DNA from: Dehalococcoidia bacterium
GTDB taxonomy: Bacteria; Chloroflexota; Dehalococcoidia; Dehalococcoidales; Fen-1064
DNA length: 5,587 nt
Direction: 5' to 3'
Assembly: GCA_030691775.1 (NCBI GenBank)
Contig: JAUYDN010000088.1
Coordinates: 1 to 5,587, forward strand
Under the pieces are notes generated by a model. That model searched no databases, had not been told where the DNA came from, and worked only from the letters and a program-made list of their open reading frames with translations. Shown here in pieces: positions 4,919 to 5,587 of this stretch. Both the position numbers and the translations under genes were made by a program. Numbering within the stretch: the first letter of the stretch is position 1; each line of letters begins with the position of its first letter.

Positions 4919-5587
4919 CTAAAACGGTGGTGGACCTTCCGCCAAGAGCTTCAATTTCTGCGCGTTGAGGATAATGATTTTTCCCCGCTCGCTCCGGGTT
5001 ATCTGGCGTTCATCCAGACTGCTGAGGAACCGGATTGCAGTCTCGATGGTAGTGCCCGCCATGTCCGCGATGTCCTGCCGCGTGAAAGGAAGCTCTTTCC
5101 CCAGCCTCGCCGATAGCATCCGCAATACCCGCGCCAGTCTCTGCTCAACACGTTCGCTTGCCAGGTCGCGGAGACGGTTAGAAGCCATCCGCAAACGTCC
5201 TCCCAGCACATTGATGATTCTCAAAGCTACTTCCGGCCGGCGTCCGAGAAACTTTAAAAAGTCTTCGCGCTTGATGCCCAGCGCCACGCTGTCCTCTACC
5301 GCCTGCGCCGAAGCTGGATACGGGCGGTTTTCAAATACCGCCACCTCCCCGAAAATCTCCCCGGGCCCAAAAAATGCAATAACGAAGTCCTTACCGGTGG
5401 AGGAGTGCTTGACCACCTTTATCTTGCCTACCGCGAGAAGGTAAAACCAGTCCGGCGGGTCGCCTTCCCAGAAAACGGACTCACCGGCCGGAATCTTTTT
5501 CTCCACGCACAGTCGGGCGAGCCCGGCTATCTCTTCTTCTTCCAGGCCGGAAAAAATGAGCGATTTCTTCAGTATTTGAGCGCGGTC
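4919..5587 (-). CDS. Crp/Fnr-family transcriptional regulator (start outside window)
   Basis: The reading frame is open through the right edge, so 222 C-terminal codons are visible and only a few N-terminal residues should be missing. The GTG at 5506 is internal: upstream residues such as LKKSLIFSGLEEEE form the usual first helix of the family. Numbered from the first visible codon, the effector-binding domain runs to about 117, with PGEIFGE at 75-81 and RPYPASA at 88-94. The dimer helix is about 118-145, and the winged helix-turn-helix is about 165-205. The cAMP-contacting Arg-Ser of E. coli CRP is replaced by Ala-Ser (92-93), so cAMP is an unlikely ligand. The only visible Cys is residue 27, so the FNR-type Cys cluster is absent unless it lies in the missing end. 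Recognition-helix residues IETAIR (181-186) align with FNR VETISR. Heme, redox or NO sensing is possible, as in DNR or HcpR, but unproven. Confidence 0.9.
   Translation of the reverse strand, partial: DRAQILKKSLIFSGLEEEEIAGLARLCVEKKIPAGESVFWEGDPPDWFYLLAVGKIKVVKHSSTGKDFVIAFFGPGEIFGEVAVFENRPYPASAQAVEDSVALGIKREDFLKFLGRRPEVALRIINVLGGRLRMASNRLRDLASERVEQRLARVLRMLSARLGKELPFTRQDIADMAGTTIETAIRFLSSLDERQITRSERGKIIILNAQKLKLLAEGPPPF

Noticed and set aside
4965..5444. Plus-strand reading frame of 159 codons
   Set aside because: Antisense to the Crp/Fnr gene, whose domain features are clear; the product is an Arg/Ser-rich shadow.
5504..5506. GTG as start of the Crp/Fnr regulator
   Set aside because: The frame stays open to the window edge and the 27 upstream codons encode the normal N-terminal helix of the family.

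Overview
The window looks like chromosomal DNA of an anaerobic bacterium. It holds four real protein genes, all on the minus strand. They are separated by two long intergenic stretches (2595-3259 and 4306-4918) packed with short palindromic repeats. The gene types (Crp/Fnr regulator, Cys-rich zinc ribbon, ferredoxin-like protein, DUF362 protein) and the repeat sequences resemble my memory of Dehalococcoidia (Chloroflexota) and other anaerobe genomes. That placement is an inference, since no rRNA or marker gene is present.

In the order of transcription, from the right edge: (1) 4919-5587 is the C-terminal 222 codons of a Crp/Fnr-family transcription factor whose true start lies beyond the window. 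(2) After about 610 bp of promoter and repeats comes a tightly coupled pair. The first gene is an 89-residue Cys-rich zinc-ribbon protein (4036-4305). The second is a 258-residue ferredoxin-like protein (3260-4036) with two N-terminal Fe-S motifs and a Cys-containing C-terminal domain. Stop and start overlap as TAATG. (3) After a further 665 bp of repeats comes a 796-residue DUF362 protein with a textbook EF-hand loop (204-2594), which has its own promoter candidate and a strong Shine-Dalgarno sequence.

The most informative regulatory signal is a perfect 16-bp palindrome (4374-4389, core TGAT-N4-ATCA, very close to an FNR box). It is centred exactly 41.5 bp upstream of the start predicted from a TATCAT -10 element. 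This is the geometry of a class II Fnr-activated promoter, and it sits in front of the zinc-ribbon/ferredoxin pair, next to a gene for a regulator of that family. The working model is a redox- or nitrosative-stress-responsive Fe-S module under a neighbouring Fnr/HcpR-like regulator. The model is inferred; no enzyme reaction can be assigned to any of the three target proteins.

The intergenic DNA contains at least two 108-111 bp elements with terminal inverted repeats, a 72-bp double-hairpin element, several 19-bp hairpin modules reused in both orientations, and one hairpin module apparently split by a second palindromic insert. There are no tRNA or rRNA genes, CRISPR arrays or transposase genes.
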